Made by a program: the position numbers and the translations under genes. A stretch of DNA of 44,580 nt from Myxococcales bacterium (GTDB taxonomy: Bacteria > Myxococcota_A > Polyangia > Polyangiales > Polyangiaceae), in assembly GCA_004193285.1 (NCBI GenBank), contig SECP01000066.1, positions 1 through 44,580 of the forward strand, read 5' to 3'. Of this stretch, positions 1 to 8,258 are shown piece after piece. Positions within the stretch are counted from its first letter, which is position 1; each line of letters starts with the position of its first letter. The notes under the pieces are model-generated. The model made no database searches. It was given only the letters and a program-made list of their open reading frames with translations, and was not told the DNA's origin.

Positions 1-63
1 GTGAGCGGCAGCGGAGCGGCGGGCCGCTCCCCCGGAGCCGCCCGCCGCTCCGCTGCCGCTCAC
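1..63. repeat. 24-bp perfect inverted repeat at the window edge (fold-back)
   Basis: Bases 1-24 are the exact reverse complement of bases 40-63, with a 15-nt loop (25-39). The minus-strand lipoprotein frame reads Gly/Ser-rich up to the loop and then changes to RRSAAAH, as expected if the last bases are a flipped copy of the preceding ones. Perfect palindromes exactly at a sequence end are typical of fold-back assembly or library artefacts; a genuine hairpin is possible but less likely. Confidence 0.8.
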
Positions 64-390
64 ACCGCCCGACCCCGAGCCGCCCGCGCTGGACCCGCCC
101 GCGCTCGACCCGCTCGCGCCCGAGCCGACGCCGCCGCCCGCGTTACCACCCTCGGCAGTGGAGCCGCCTACCCCGCTGCCGCCGCCGGTCGCCGCGCCGC
201 TGCTGCCGCTATCCGCCCCCGCCGTGCCGCTACCTGCGGTCCCGGATGAGCCGGGCGCTGAGCTGCCGTTTCCGGCCGTGCCGCCCCCGAGATCCGCCGG
301 CTCGTCCGAACAACCCGCCGTGAGCGGCAGCGCAAGCGCGCCGAAAGCAAGCATTGGTGCCAGAGCGGGGAGGAACGTCGTCGCACGCAT
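1..390 (-). CDS. Lipoprotein N-terminus with Gly/Ser-rich linker (partial, 3' end missing)
   Basis: The frame opens with ATG at 390 and encodes a short basic start (MRATTF), a hydrophobic stretch and a lipobox LTAGC, so the Cys would be lipidated and the protein anchored at the envelope. After it comes about 100 residues of Gly/Ser/Ala/Thr repeats, the linker type seen in many proteins of this window. The functional domain lies beyond the left edge and cannot be named. The last ~8 codons (bases 1-24) are suspect because they belong to the fold-back palindrome. The gene is divergent from the start at 539, with about 150 bp between them. Confidence 0.7.
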   Translation of the reverse strand, partial: MRATTFLPALAPMLAFGALALPLTAGCSDEPADLGGGTAGNGSSAPGSSGTAGSGTAGADSGSSGAATGGGSGVGGSTAEGGNAGGGVGSGASGSSAGGSSAGGSGSGGVSGSGAAGGSGGAARRSAAAH

Positions 391-508
391 TGGTACCAAG
401 GTTGCCGGAGCGCGCTCAAAGTCACCATCAAAAGTGAAGGCGCCGGCGCACGAATCTTGCTCCAGGCGCGACATGTGAAGCGGAAACCGGGGAGATCTTG
501 GTTCGCGC

Positions 509-519
509 GGGGGGGGGGG
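509..519. repeat. G11 homopolymer tract
   Basis: Eleven consecutive G residues lie just upstream of the disrupted membrane-protein gene, between the divergent start at 390 and the start at 539. A tract of this length is prone to slippage and also to sequencing error. Its count does not change the reading frame if translation starts at 539. Confidence 0.85.
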
Positions 520-538
520 CGTGACAGCGGAGTCGTGG

Positions 539-770
539 ATGGCGCCGCTTGCGTCGCGAACGTTCGTGGCGGCGCTCGCGGTGCTCCTCGCAAACGACCA
601 CTGGCTGAAAGGCGCGGGGCTGCTGCCAGGCTGGGTTACCGGGAAACTGAGCGACTGCGCGGGCATGGTCGTCGCTCCTCTGCTCGCGGTGGCTCTGGTG
701 GGCGCGCGAGGGACGAGGGCACGCCTCGGCTGCTTCGCGGCGGTCTCCCTCAGCTGGCCTTGCTGGAGAT
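539..770 (+). pseudogene. Truncated conserved membrane protein (5' fragment)
   Basis: ATG at 539 is preceded by a good ribosome-binding site (GGAG, 6-7 nt spacer). The product begins with a hydrophobic helix, then NDHWLKG, GxVTGKLSDCAGM and a second hydrophobic helix. This NDH..K/KLSD.AG signature resembles an uncharacterised family of polytopic membrane proteins, as far as I recall. After about 75 residues (roughly 765) the frame stops looking like a membrane protein and becomes Arg/Ser/Thr-rich until a stop at 940. At about the same place another frame starts to encode a beta-barrel. I read this as the 5' remnant of a longer gene cut by a deletion. A different start (GTG 521) is possible. 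The exact breakpoint cannot be fixed within about 720-790. Confidence 0.5.
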
Positions 771-1308
771 CGACGACCGGGAGCAGAAGGACGAGAGCGA
801 CCCCTTCGATTACGCGCTCAGCGCAGGCTATCGGTATCGCGTGCTGCGCTGGCTGGGCGCAGAGCTACGCGGCAGCATCGGCAAAGGCTCGACGAGCTGG
901 TCGAGGGAGCGGGACGAGTCGAGGACTCGCGCTGGCTTGATACTGGCGCCGACGCTCATGGGCACCCTCTACCGAGCCCCAACCGCGAGAGCACGATTGT
1001 TGGAGGCCAGTTGGCGCTTGGGAGTACCGGTCGGCTTGACGTGGGTCTGGTTCGACGAAGGACCTTCGCGAGCGGTGGAGGCCCGGTACGAAGGCGGGCG
1101 CGGTTTCAGCTTCGGGGCGGTGGCAGGCGTGGACTTCGCGCTTTCGGCGAACCACGCCGTCTACGTCGAAGCGGGCTTGGAAATCAGCTCCGTTCGTATG
1201 ACCCGGAGCGCTACCGTCAAGGCCAACCCGAGCCTTCGCGGCGAGGAGACTTATCGCTACTCGGATTCGAGACTGTCGCTCGGCTGGGGTTACGCACTGC
1301 GCTTCTGA
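760..1308 (+). pseudogene. Outer-membrane beta-barrel-like protein lacking its N-terminus
   Basis: From about base 760 the frame encodes roughly 180 residues of alternating polar/hydrophobic strands (YALSAGYRYRVLRWLGAEL, FSFGAVAGVDFALS, HAVYVEAGLEIS) ending in WGYALRF. A terminal aromatic residue after an amphipathic strand is typical of outer-membrane barrels. No signal peptide or start codon with a ribosome-binding site precedes it: the upstream part of this frame is Arg/Gly-rich and is only the shadow of the membrane-protein fragment at 539. It therefore looks like the 3' half of a barrel gene fused out of frame to another gene's 5' half. The specific family is not recognisable. A frameshift within one gene is less likely because the two halves are different kinds of protein. 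Confidence 0.5.
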
Positions 1309-1371
1309 GCTCACCCGGGCAGGGCTGCGGCGACCAGAAGCCGTTGCGCTGGCCGTGCACGTGGCTGCGAG

Positions 1372-2613
1372 CTAGCTGCTCACGGCTTGTTGTAGGGCGT
1401 GCCGGGCGGCGGCGAGTAGGACCTTCTTCGCGTCCGCCAAGATGTAAACGAAGCAATCGGGCGCTTCCGGCACGAAGCAGACGAGGTGAAAATAGCGGTC
1501 GGTGACGACGATGGAATCCAGCACGCGCTCTTGACGAGACAGCACGTTGAGGGATTGCAAGTGCGCCCACGCGACGTCCGGGCTCAGCTCCTGCCCGCGT
1601 TGCAGCAGACAAACGCCAGTGAGCCTATCGATGATGGCCGCCCCCAGCACTCCGTCTCCGAGGAGCGCGCGGTCCAGCACGCGGGTGAGCTCGGCTCGAG
1701 GCGCGGCGCCGTCCGAATCCGAAAAGGCGCCTTGCCACGGCGGCTGGGAGCTGGGCGCCGCCGGGGGGTAGGCGGAGCGCGCGCGAGAGAGCTGCGCCTC
1801 GTCCCCGAGCAGCTCCTCGAGATCGAACAGCAAGTCCTCCGAATAGCCCCGCTTTTGCGGCAAGAACAAGATCTGGGGTCGCTCGAAGCGGAGGATGGAT
1901 TGCATCTTTCGCCGCGTCCAATCCAGGAGCTGGTCGCGCAGGCGCGCGCGGTCTACGAGCCCGAAGCTCACGAGAGTATCGCTCAAGCGAGCGCCAGTAC
2001 GACGGCACTCGGCCACGACCTCGCGCACCATGTCCGCGTCGATACCAGCTTCCGGGGTCAAGATTTCCAGCAGCGTGTTCCGGTCGTCCGAGACGTGGGC
2101 CCAGGCGACTTGGCGACGATGAAAGAGCACGCGCGCGTTGATGGCGCCGTCCGTCACCACGAGCTCGCCGTCTCCTTCGTCCCGCGCCCGGAACAAAGCT
2201 TGCGCGACCGCGCGGGAGTGCGAGCGCCCAGCTCCGGAGCGGCGAGCCGCGGGCAAGAGCCGCGCGACCAGGATGTCCGGCGCGGTGGGCTTGGACAGGA
2301 AGTCGTCCGCTCCCGCTCCCAGGCCCTCCAGCATGTCCTCACGGCTATTCCGCGCCGTGATGAGGATGATGTAAGGCTGCACGCGGAGGCTCGCCTTGCG
2401 TACGCGCGCGCAAACCTCCAAACCGCTCAGGCCCGGCATCATCCAGTCCAGCAGGAGGACGTCCGGGCATGGCTCACGGAGAGATAGCTCGAGAGCCTGT
2501 TCGCCGTCCTCGACCGCCGTCACGTCATGGGGAGTGCGCGCCCGAAGTGTGCGCAGAACGAGCTCACGGCTCAGCGGCTCGTCATCTGCGAGAAGGATGC
2601 GCATCGGTCCCAT
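1372..2613 (-). CDS. Response regulator: REC, DUF4388/PATAN-like middle, roadblock-like C-terminus
   Basis: Signal-transduction protein of 413 aa. Residues 4-125 are a receiver domain with the acidic pair D10/D11, phospho-acceptor D56 in LLLDWMMPG, T86 and K108 in FLSKP. Residues about 130-270 resemble the DUF4388 (PATAN) region common in myxobacterial regulators (LVVTDGAINARVLF, helical repeats, the LLFDLEELLG segment). Residues 300-413 look like a roadblock/LC7-type fold (GAAIIDRLTGVCLL, DSIVVTDRYFHLVCF), which in myxobacteria often works with small GTPases or gliding and polarity systems. There is no DNA-binding or enzymatic output, so it probably acts through protein contacts. ATG at 2604 (MRILLADDE) is an equally good start. 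No kinase is adjacent, so its partner is unknown. It faces the beta-barrel fragment tail to tail. Confidence 0.85.
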   Translation of the reverse strand: MGPMRILLADDEPLSRELVLRTLRARTPHDVTAVEDGEQALELSLREPCPDVLLLDWMMPGLSGLEVCARVRKASLRVQPYIILITARNSREDMLEGLGAGADDFLSKPTAPDILVARLLPAARRSGAGRSHSRAVAQALFRARDEGDGELVVTDGAINARVLFHRRQVAWAHVSDDRNTLLEILTPEAGIDADMVREVVAECRRTGARLSDTLVSFGLVDRARLRDQLLDWTRRKMQSILRFERPQILFLPQKRGYSEDLLFDLEELLGDEAQLSRARSAYPPAAPSSQPPWQGAFSDSDGAAPRAELTRVLDRALLGDGVLGAAIIDRLTGVCLLQRGQELSPDVAWAHLQSLNVLSRQERVLDSIVVTDRYFHLVCFVPEAPDCFVYILADAKKVLLAAARHALQQAVSS

Positions 2614-2731
2614 TCTGGATGCCCAGAAAACGTACGGACGAATTCGCGCGGGGATTAGGCCTCGCCTCGCTGGGCAAGAAATGCCTACGAACGGCGAGAA
2701 AGAACCGGTCGGCTCCGGGGCCTGGGCTCAC

Positions 2732-3805
2732 TTACTCCCAGCCCGAGTCCTCACCGTTGGCCAGGATGGCGCTCACTGCATACACCTTGCCGCCGTACAT
2801 TTTGAACAGGTGCATGTCGATGTAGCCGCCAGTGAAGATGGTGAGCCCGACGCCCAACCCCGTCTCCACGTCCGCCAAGAGGAGCCTTGGGCTGAGCACC
2901 GCTTGACCCGACCCGGCGCCGGAGGCGCAGCTCGCGCCCTGGCCGCAAATGAAGTTGCCGCCGCCATTCTCGATGCGCAGGCAGTCCGGCGTGGTGTTGC
3001 AAACGCCGGCGGGAAATCGGCGAAAGTACTTGTCCATCCAGCCGGTGAGCTCTTCGCGCGTGGCGCGCTCTCCGGCCGGCACGGCTCGCTCCCACTCGAT
3101 CTTGTCGTCGCTGGCCATGAGCGCCGCGGGGTTGGCCTCGAGCGCCGGGTAGTCACCGTCGCGCGCGACGATAAGCTCGCTCTCGGTGATCTTTTGGTTC
3201 TCGAGCTTCAACCGAAGCGCGACTGGCACGTCTGACCCGCCGTCGGGCACGACCGATTCCGTGGCGGACATGCACAGCTCCGTATCGAGCGCGCTGTGCG
3301 CGTACTTGCGCGCCCCCGCCGTCTTCCAGAGGCCCGCGTCACCGAGCGTACTGGCTTTGCCATTTTCGGTGTGCTTCAGGCTCGCTGCCAGCGGTAGCGT
3401 GGAAGGGTCGTGTGCGGCGAGCGCCGCGAAGTACGCGTCGACCGCGCTCGACAAGAGGCCGCGCGTGCAGGCTGAAGCGCCGCCATTGCCGCCACTTCCG
3501 CTCAAACCACCGCTACCACCTATCGAAGAGCTGCCCGCAGCACCGCCGCCTCCGCCCGGGGTACCTCCTTGCCCGGCGCCGTTGCCGGTACCTGCCGAGG
3601 GCGCTCCGCCCGCCGACGAGCCCGCGCCGCCGGCTGCATTGCCGGAGCCGCTCGAGGCTGCGCCGCCAGGCGCTGCGCCGCTGCTCGCGCCCGCCATCGG
3701 CGAGCCGGCGCCGCCATCGCTCGCGCTGGCGCCAGGACTTGCGTCGTTTCCGCAAGCGGAGGCGAGCGCGATCGGAAGCGACAGCAGCGCGAGGTGAGCT
3801 CTCAT
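2732..3805 (-). CDS. Lipoprotein with Gly/Ser-rich linker and NTF2-like (DUF8021-like) domain
   Basis: Start chosen at ATG 3805 (MRAHLALLSLPIALASAC), giving a clean signal peptide and lipobox; an upstream in-frame extension lacks signal features. The product is 357 aa. After the Cys there is about 100 residues of Gly/Ser/Ala linker, then a domain beginning AVDAYFAALAAHDP and including KHTENGK, LWKTAG and WMDKYF. This pattern resembles two-part NTF2/SnoaL-like proteins and, as far as I can recall, DUF8021. Several Cys pairs (GVCNTTPDC, ICGQGASC) suggest disulfides outside the cytoplasm. No catalytic residues can be assigned. It is divergent from the PEBP lipoprotein at 4022. Confidence 0.75.
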   Translation of the reverse strand: MRAHLALLSLPIALASACGNDASPGASASDGGAGSPMAGASSGAAPGGAASSGSGNAAGGAGSSAGGAPSAGTGNGAGQGGTPGGGGGAAGSSSIGGSGGLSGSGGNGGASACTRGLLSSAVDAYFAALAAHDPSTLPLAASLKHTENGKASTLGDAGLWKTAGARKYAHSALDTELCMSATESVVPDGGSDVPVALRLKLENQKITESELIVARDGDYPALEANPAALMASDDKIEWERAVPAGERATREELTGWMDKYFRRFPAGVCNTTPDCLRIENGGGNFICGQGASCASGAGSGQAVLSPRLLLADVETGLGVGLTIFTGGYIDMHLFKMYGGKVYAVSAILANGEDSGWE

Positions 3806-3914
3806 GGCTTCGCGCTTAAGGTCCCTCGAAGCACTCGATGTGTCCAGCCACAACACGCAAGCTTCGAGATCGAAAGTTTTCGAGCGCTCGGCGCGCAAAG
3901 TTGAATGAGCGAGA

Positions 3915-3928
3915 TGAGAAATATCTCA
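3915..3928. promoter_or_regulatory. Short inverted repeat between two divergent lipoprotein genes
   Basis: TGAGA-AATA-TCTCA lies in the 216-bp gap between the divergent starts at 3805 and 4022. It sits in a local AT-rich patch of otherwise very GC-rich DNA, so it is a candidate operator or promoter element. A five-base arm is weak evidence on its own. Confidence 0.25.
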
Positions 3929-4021
3929 CTCTGCGTCGACGCCTGCCGAAAGTTATCGTTCGTCGCCTGCACGAACGCGCTCCGTCAGCGCTTCTCGGTT
4001 TGCAGCACTTGGGCACCACCG

Positions 4022-4888
4022 ATGTCAGCTCGCGATCTCTCAAGCCTCGCCCTGTTTGCTTCCTGCGCGCTTCTGCTCGTCAACTGCAGTGACGACCCCG
4101 CTGCGCCCAGCCCCGCCACCGCCGGGACCAATTCCGGAGCCAGCGGAGGGAGCGCTTCGAGCGTAGCCGGGAGCGGAACAGCCGGAACCAGCAGCGGCGG
4201 CGCCAGCGCGGGGGCGAGCAGTCCCGTCGGCGGAAATGCCGGCGCAATCGGTAGCGGCGGCGCGGGAGCCGCGAACGGCGGCGCGGCAGGCGCGGGCGCG
4301 GGAGGCGCAAGCGGCGCGGGAGGCGCGGGAGGCAGTGGCGGCGCCCTGGCCGGTAGCAGCGGCACGGGAGGCGCGAGCGGCGGCAGTGGCGGCGCCAGCG
4401 CGTTCACGCTCACGAGCCCGGACCTCATGAATGGCGGTAATTTTCAGGACAAGAACACGTGCAACGGCAAGCAGTTCGGCGACGACGCCTCGCCCGCGCT
4501 TTCGTGGACGGAGCCGCCGGCGGGAACGAAGAGCTTCGCGCTCACGTTCATCGACGTGACCCTCACCGCCAGCAACCCGATGAATCCGCTCGGGCATCAC
4601 TGGATGGCCTACAACATCCCGGCGCCGACGCGCGCGCTGCCGGCAGATCTTCCGGATGGCACGACGCTCACCACGCCGGTGGCCCTTAAGCAGGTGCCGC
4701 AGAGCTACCTCGGACCTTGCCCCGGCGGCATGTTGGATACCTACGAATTCACGCTCTACGCGCTGAACGTGGAGACGATCGATCCCGGAGCCGGCGCTGC
4801 GCTCACCAAGGCCATGGTCGACAAGATCAAGGCCGCATCGCTAGGGTCGGCGGTGCTGAGCGGCAAGTCCAACGCCAAGAGCAAGTAG
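4022..4888 (+). CDS. PEBP-family (YbhB/YbcL-like) lipoprotein
   Basis: ATG at 4022 gives a signal peptide (LFASCALLLVNC) with lipobox; 288 aa. About 100 residues of Gly/Ala/Ser linker follow, then a complete phosphatidylethanolamine-binding-protein domain: FTLTSPDLMNGG, DDASPALSWTEPPAGTKSF, the HHWMAYNIPA strand and YEFTLYALN near the end. In the bacterial branch these proteins are small ligand-binding proteins of poorly defined function; some eukaryotic members inhibit Raf kinase. Surface anchoring by a lipid and a flexible linker is unusual for the family but matches its neighbours here. The partner or ligand is unknown. It ends tail to tail with the sugar dehydrogenase. Confidence 0.88.
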   Translation: MSARDLSSLALFASCALLLVNCSDDPAAPSPATAGTNSGASGGSASSVAGSGTAGTSSGGASAGASSPVGGNAGAIGSGGAGAANGGAAGAGAGGASGAGGAGGSGGALAGSSGTGGASGGSGGASAFTLTSPDLMNGGNFQDKNTCNGKQFGDDASPALSWTEPPAGTKSFALTFIDVTLTASNPMNPLGHHWMAYNIPAPTRALPADLPDGTTLTTPVALKQVPQSYLGPCPGGMLDTYEFTLYALNVETIDPGAGAALTKAMVDKIKAASLGSAVLSGKSNAKSK

Positions 4889-5028
4889 CTCGCAAGGCCG
4901 CCGCGTGACGAGGACTCGCGTGCGCGGTAGAGCGCGCGGCCGCGCCGCCTGGCGTTGAGCTGGGGACGCGCGGCACTTTCCAGACGCGCCCTGCTACGGC
5001 GCGGCGCCCCCCCTTCGCCTCGCGTCTG

Positions 5029-6573
5029 CTACGGCGCTGCTTCCAGCTTGTACACGCCGCCCATGAGTGAGGCGAAGTAGATTTCGCCATCCGCGCCGTT
5101 GGTGATCGACACGATCGAGGTGACGTTGTTGAGGTCCTGCTTCAGGCTGACTGGCGTGGACGCGGTGCCCTTTTCGCGATCGTAGACGAGCGACCAGATG
5201 GCGTTGGTCTGGTAGTCCGCGTAAATGTACGCGCCGCGCAGGCCGGGGATGGACTTGCCTCGGTAGACTGCCCCGCCGGTGAGCGACTTTCCCGCGTTGT
5301 GGTCGTATTCGACGAGGGGCTTGGTGATGCCGGCTTCGTCGCAGCCGCTCATGGGTTGGTAGCAGTGATTGCCCTCGGTTTTGTTCCAGCCGTAGTTCTT
5401 TTGACCTTCACCGGCCTTCTCGATGTCGACCTCTTCCCACTTATCTTGCCCGACGTCCCCGATGTAGAGGTCACCGGTGCAACCGTCGAAGCTCGAGCGG
5501 AAGGGGTTACGAAGGCCGTAGTCCCAGACCTCGGGCGCGGCGGCCGCCATCTTGTCCTTCAAGTTGCCGGGCGGGGACGAGTACTGCGCGCCGCCGCTCG
5601 CCGCCGGGTCGATGCGCAACATCTTGCCGAGGAGCGAAGTTAGGTTCTGACCATTGCCGGTTCCGTGCGTCGCGTCCGTGTCGCCGGAGCCGCCGCCATC
5701 ACCGAGCCCGATATAGAGGAAGCCGTCCGCACCGAAGTTGATGGCGCCGCCCTTGTGATTTCGGAACAGCGTACTGGAGTTGGTCGGCTGCTCCACTTTG
5801 AGGACGACGCGGCCGCTCGCTGCGTCCGCTTCATCCGGGCTGGCGGCGCTGACTTTGTATTCTTCGATCACGGTGTCGCCGGTGTTGTTGGCGTCCGCCT
5901 TGTCGCTGTAGTGCACGTAAAAGAGGCCGTTCATGGCGTAGCGGGGGTGAAACGCCATTCCCAAGAAGCCGCGCTCGTCTCCGTTCGCGGTGCCGGCGAC
6001 GACCTTGCTCTTGATGTCCAGGAACGGCTTGGTGACCACGCTGCCGGCCTTGATGAGGCGCACCGCACCCGCGCGCTCGACGACGAAGAGCCGACCGGTG
6101 CTGTCGTTCGGGGCGTGGGTTACGTAGATGGGCTCGCTCAGCCCCGCGGACGCGATGGACGTGGCCTGCAATGCCGGCACCGCGCCCGACGCGGGGGAGC
6201 AGTCGTAGCCGTCCGTACCCGCGACGCGCTTGCCGCCCGCGCCCATCCCGCCATCGGATGCACCGCCGGTGCCGCTAGCGGAGCCGCCGCTCGTACTTCC
6301 GCCGCTCGTACTTCCGCCGCTCGTACTTCCGCCGCTCTGGCTCCCACTGCCGCCGCTCGTGGTGCCCGCGCCAGGGCCCGCGCTGCCGCCGGCCGGTGAC
6401 GCGGTGCCACCAGATGCCGCAGACGTGCCCGCGCCGCTGATGGCCGTACCGCTCGCGCCTGCGGAGCCTGACGGGACGTCCGTGTTGCTATCGCAAGCGG
6501 AGTTGGCCGCAACCGCGAGCGCGCAGGCCGAAGTCACGGAGATGACGCGAGACGAGTTCGAGCGACGTCGCAT
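5029..6573 (-). CDS. PQQ-dependent sugar (aldose) dehydrogenase, lipoprotein
   Basis: Secreted 514-aa protein: basic start MRRRSNSSR, hydrophobic stretch, Cys at about residue 28, then a 100-residue Gly/Ser linker. The rest is a six-bladed beta-propeller of the soluble glucose/aldose dehydrogenase (GSDH) family: GLSEPIYVTHAP, RGFLGMAFHP, NHKGGAINFGADGFLYIGLGDG (carrying the candidate catalytic His), WDYGLRNPFRSSFD (PQQ-contacting Arg) and LTGGAVYRG. Such enzymes oxidise aldoses at C1 with PQQ as cofactor and pass electrons to a cytochrome or quinone. The divergent neighbour at 6740 encodes a diheme cytochrome, a plausible acceptor. The linker contains three perfect copies of a 15-bp unit. The sugar substrate cannot be read from the sequence. 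Confidence 0.88.
   Translation of the reverse strand: MRRRSNSSRVISVTSACALAVAANSACDSNTDVPSGSAGASGTAISGAGTSAASGGTASPAGGSAGPGAGTTSGGSGSQSGGSTSGGSTSGGSTSGGSASGTGGASDGGMGAGGKRVAGTDGYDCSPASGAVPALQATSIASAGLSEPIYVTHAPNDSTGRLFVVERAGAVRLIKAGSVVTKPFLDIKSKVVAGTANGDERGFLGMAFHPRYAMNGLFYVHYSDKADANNTGDTVIEEYKVSAASPDEADAASGRVVLKVEQPTNSSTLFRNHKGGAINFGADGFLYIGLGDGGGSGDTDATHGTGNGQNLTSLLGKMLRIDPAASGGAQYSSPPGNLKDKMAAAAPEVWDYGLRNPFRSSFDGCTGDLYIGDVGQDKWEEVDIEKAGEGQKNYGWNKTEGNHCYQPMSGCDEAGITKPLVEYDHNAGKSLTGGAVYRGKSIPGLRGAYIYADYQTNAIWSLVYDREKGTASTPVSLKQDLNNVTSIVSITNGADGEIYFASLMGGVYKLEAAP
6291..6335. repeat. 15-bp tandem repeat, 3 perfect copies
   Basis: The unit tcgtacttccgccgc occurs at 6291, 6306 and 6321 inside the linker of the sugar dehydrogenase and encodes the repeated pentapeptide Gly-Gly-Ser-Thr-Ser. 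The perfect identity indicates recent slippage or unequal exchange, so linker length may vary between strains. Confidence 0.9.
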
Positions 6574-6601
6574 GCGGCCATCTTTAGCGTGCCCGTTCGA
6601 G

Positions 6602-6630
6602 GGGACCAGGTGAGCTGAGCCTCACCACTG
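6602..6630. promoter_or_regulatory. Divergent promoter region with a GGTGAG/CTCACC inverted repeat
   Basis: The 166-bp gap between the starts of the sugar dehydrogenase (6573) and the diheme cytochrome (6740) carries GGTGAG-ctgagc-CTCACC near its left side. A shared operator for the divergent pair would fit, but a hairpin in the dehydrogenase leader is equally possible. No clear -35/-10 boxes were found. Confidence 0.25.
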
Positions 6631-6739
6631 CCGTCGAACAATCTGCTGTGAGCGTTGTTCATTCATCCAAGCGAAGACTCGCTGTTTCCAAGTTGAAACG
6701 GCGTGCGAGAGCGGCCCTTTGGCTCTACGCTGCAGCGAC

Positions 6740-7966
6740 ATGACGCGGCAGCAGAGCGCTTCGAGGCGCTCCCGTACCTTTTCGCCATTGGCGGTGGTGT
6801 TGGCGCTCGGCGCTTGTTCTTCGGGCGCTCCGGTCACTCCGGAGGGCGCCGCAGGCACCGGCGGAGTCGCTGGCAATGGCGGCTCGCTCGCGGGCGGTGG
6901 CGGCAGCGGCGGCGCCGGGGGGTCGGCGGCTGGGCTGGGCGGTGGCGGTTTGGCCGACGGCGGCCTCGCCGCAGGAGGGCCGATGGGCGGCGAGGCGAGC
7001 GCTGGAGCTTCGCCCACCACATGCCACGAGGCGGGGCCGAGCGGCGGGCTCACCACGCGGCTTCCCTGCTTGCTCTCGGAAACGGGGCTGTACCGCGCGG
7101 ACGTGTCGACTCTGGCCGAGGGCGTTCACGCGTACTCGCCCCGCTACCAGCTGTGGTCGGACGGCGCGGAGAAGAAGCGCTGGATCAGCTTGCCGGTAGG
7201 AACGCAGATCGACACTGCAGACATGGATTACTGGAGCTTCCCCGCTGGCACGAAGCTTTGGAAAGAGTTCACGCGCGACGGCGTGCGAGTGGAGACCCGC
7301 CTGCTGCAAAAGCAGTCCTCGGGCGCGTGGTACGCGGTGGCTTACCAGTGGCGCGCGGATCAAAAAGAGGCGGACGCAGTGCCGAACGGTGTGCGGAATG
7401 CATCCGGTACGCCGCACGACGTGCCGAATGGAGACGACTGCCTGACGTGCCACAGCCAGATGCCAGACAAGGCGCTCGGTTTCTCCGCGCTCCAACTTTC
7501 CCACGCCGCGGAGGCCGCGGGCGGCGCGCTGGAGTGGACGCTGGACACGTTGATTCGCGATGACCTGCTCACCGCTCCCCCCGCGCAATCCTTCACGGTG
7601 CCGGGCGCCGCGCTGGACCAAGACTTCTTCGGCTACCTGCACGCGAACTGCGGGCACTGCCATAATCCCAAGGGCACCGCCAACCAGCAAACCGGGCTAG
7701 ACCTGTGGCTCAAGGTGGCGGACCTGGCGGGGCCCATCACCGCTTCTTCGGTCTACCAAGGCATCTTCGACCGGGACATCGTTTGGCTGGACGCCGAGCA
7801 CCCGAACGCGCCCAAGCGCATCGCTCCCGGGTCGCTCCCCGACAGCGCGATGTACCAGCGCTTCGTCGAAAAAGGGCACACCTGGAGCATGCCGCCGCTC
7901 GGCACGGAGGTCGTGGACCCCGCCGCCAAGAAGCTATTCGAAGACTGGATCAGCACGCCTCGCTGA
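6740..7966 (+). CDS. SO2930-type diheme c-type cytochrome, lipoprotein
   Basis: ATG at 6740 gives a Lys/Arg-rich start, a hydrophobic core and lipobox LGAC (Cys26), then a Gly-rich linker to about residue 90; 408 aa. The domain that follows resembles the SO2930/HNE_0200 family: LSETGLY, AYSPRYQLWSDGAEKKRW, WSFPAGTKLWKEF. Two heme-binding motifs are visible, CLTCH (C234/C237/H238) and CGHCH (C304/C307/H308), and M384 in WSMPPLG is a candidate axial ligand. It should be exported and carry two covalent hemes. Divergent from the PQQ sugar dehydrogenase, it is a plausible electron acceptor for it; that pairing is inferred. Confidence 0.88.
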   Translation: MTRQQSASRRSRTFSPLAVVLALGACSSGAPVTPEGAAGTGGVAGNGGSLAGGGGSGGAGGSAAGLGGGGLADGGLAAGGPMGGEASAGASPTTCHEAGPSGGLTTRLPCLLSETGLYRADVSTLAEGVHAYSPRYQLWSDGAEKKRWISLPVGTQIDTADMDYWSFPAGTKLWKEFTRDGVRVETRLLQKQSSGAWYAVAYQWRADQKEADAVPNGVRNASGTPHDVPNGDDCLTCHSQMPDKALGFSALQLSHAAEAAGGALEWTLDTLIRDDLLTAPPAQSFTVPGAALDQDFFGYLHANCGHCHNPKGTANQQTGLDLWLKVADLAGPITASSVYQGIFDRDIVWLDAEHPNAPKRIAPGSLPDSAMYQRFVEKGHTWSMPPLGTEVVDPAAKKLFEDWISTPR

Positions 7967-7995
7967 ACGGAGTGGACCTGTAGTAGAGGTCGAGC

Positions 7996-8253
7996 ATGGC
8001 GAAGAAAAAAGCAAAAACGAGCAAGAAGACGACCAGCGGAGCGGGCGCCGCGACGAAGCTCGTGAAGAAGACCGCAAAGACGGCGGCCAAGAGCGCGAAG
8101 AGCCTGCTGGGCAAGGTGGCGCAAGTCTCCGCGCAGCTCGTGCTCGACAGCGGCTTACTCGGCGAGGCACCGAAGGCGAAGAAGAAGCCGAAGGCGGGCG
8201 CAAAGAAGGCGCCGGCAAAGAAGAAAGCGAAGAAGAGCGCGAAGAAGGCCTGA
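7996..8253 (+). CDS. Histone H1-like Lys/Ala-rich basic protein
   Basis: An 85-aa protein with a good ribosome-binding site (GAGG, 8-nt spacer). Both ends are Lys/Ala/Pro-rich (MAKKKAKTSKK, the AKKKAKKSAKKA tail), flanking a less charged helix around residues 38-55 (SLLGKVAQVSAQLVLDSGLL). The composition matches bacterial histone-H1-like nucleoid proteins, which bind DNA without sequence preference. The low-complexity composition means homology is hard to prove. It ends 5 bp from the convergent porin gene. Confidence 0.75.
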   Translation: MAKKKAKTSKKTTSGAGAATKLVKKTAKTAAKSAKSLLGKVAQVSAQLVLDSGLLGEAPKAKKKPKAGAKKAPAKKKAKKSAKKA

Positions 8254-8258
8254 GCGTC

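Noticed and set aside
4934..4945. GCGCGGCCGCGC palindrome as an attachment site
   Set aside because: Twelve-base GC palindromes are expected by chance in DNA of this composition, and no integrase or matching second copy was seen.
7996..8253. Possible artefact: Lys-rich small frame as non-coding
   Set aside because: Kept as a gene because of a proper ribosome-binding site, a coherent histone-H1-like composition and a non-repetitive central helix.
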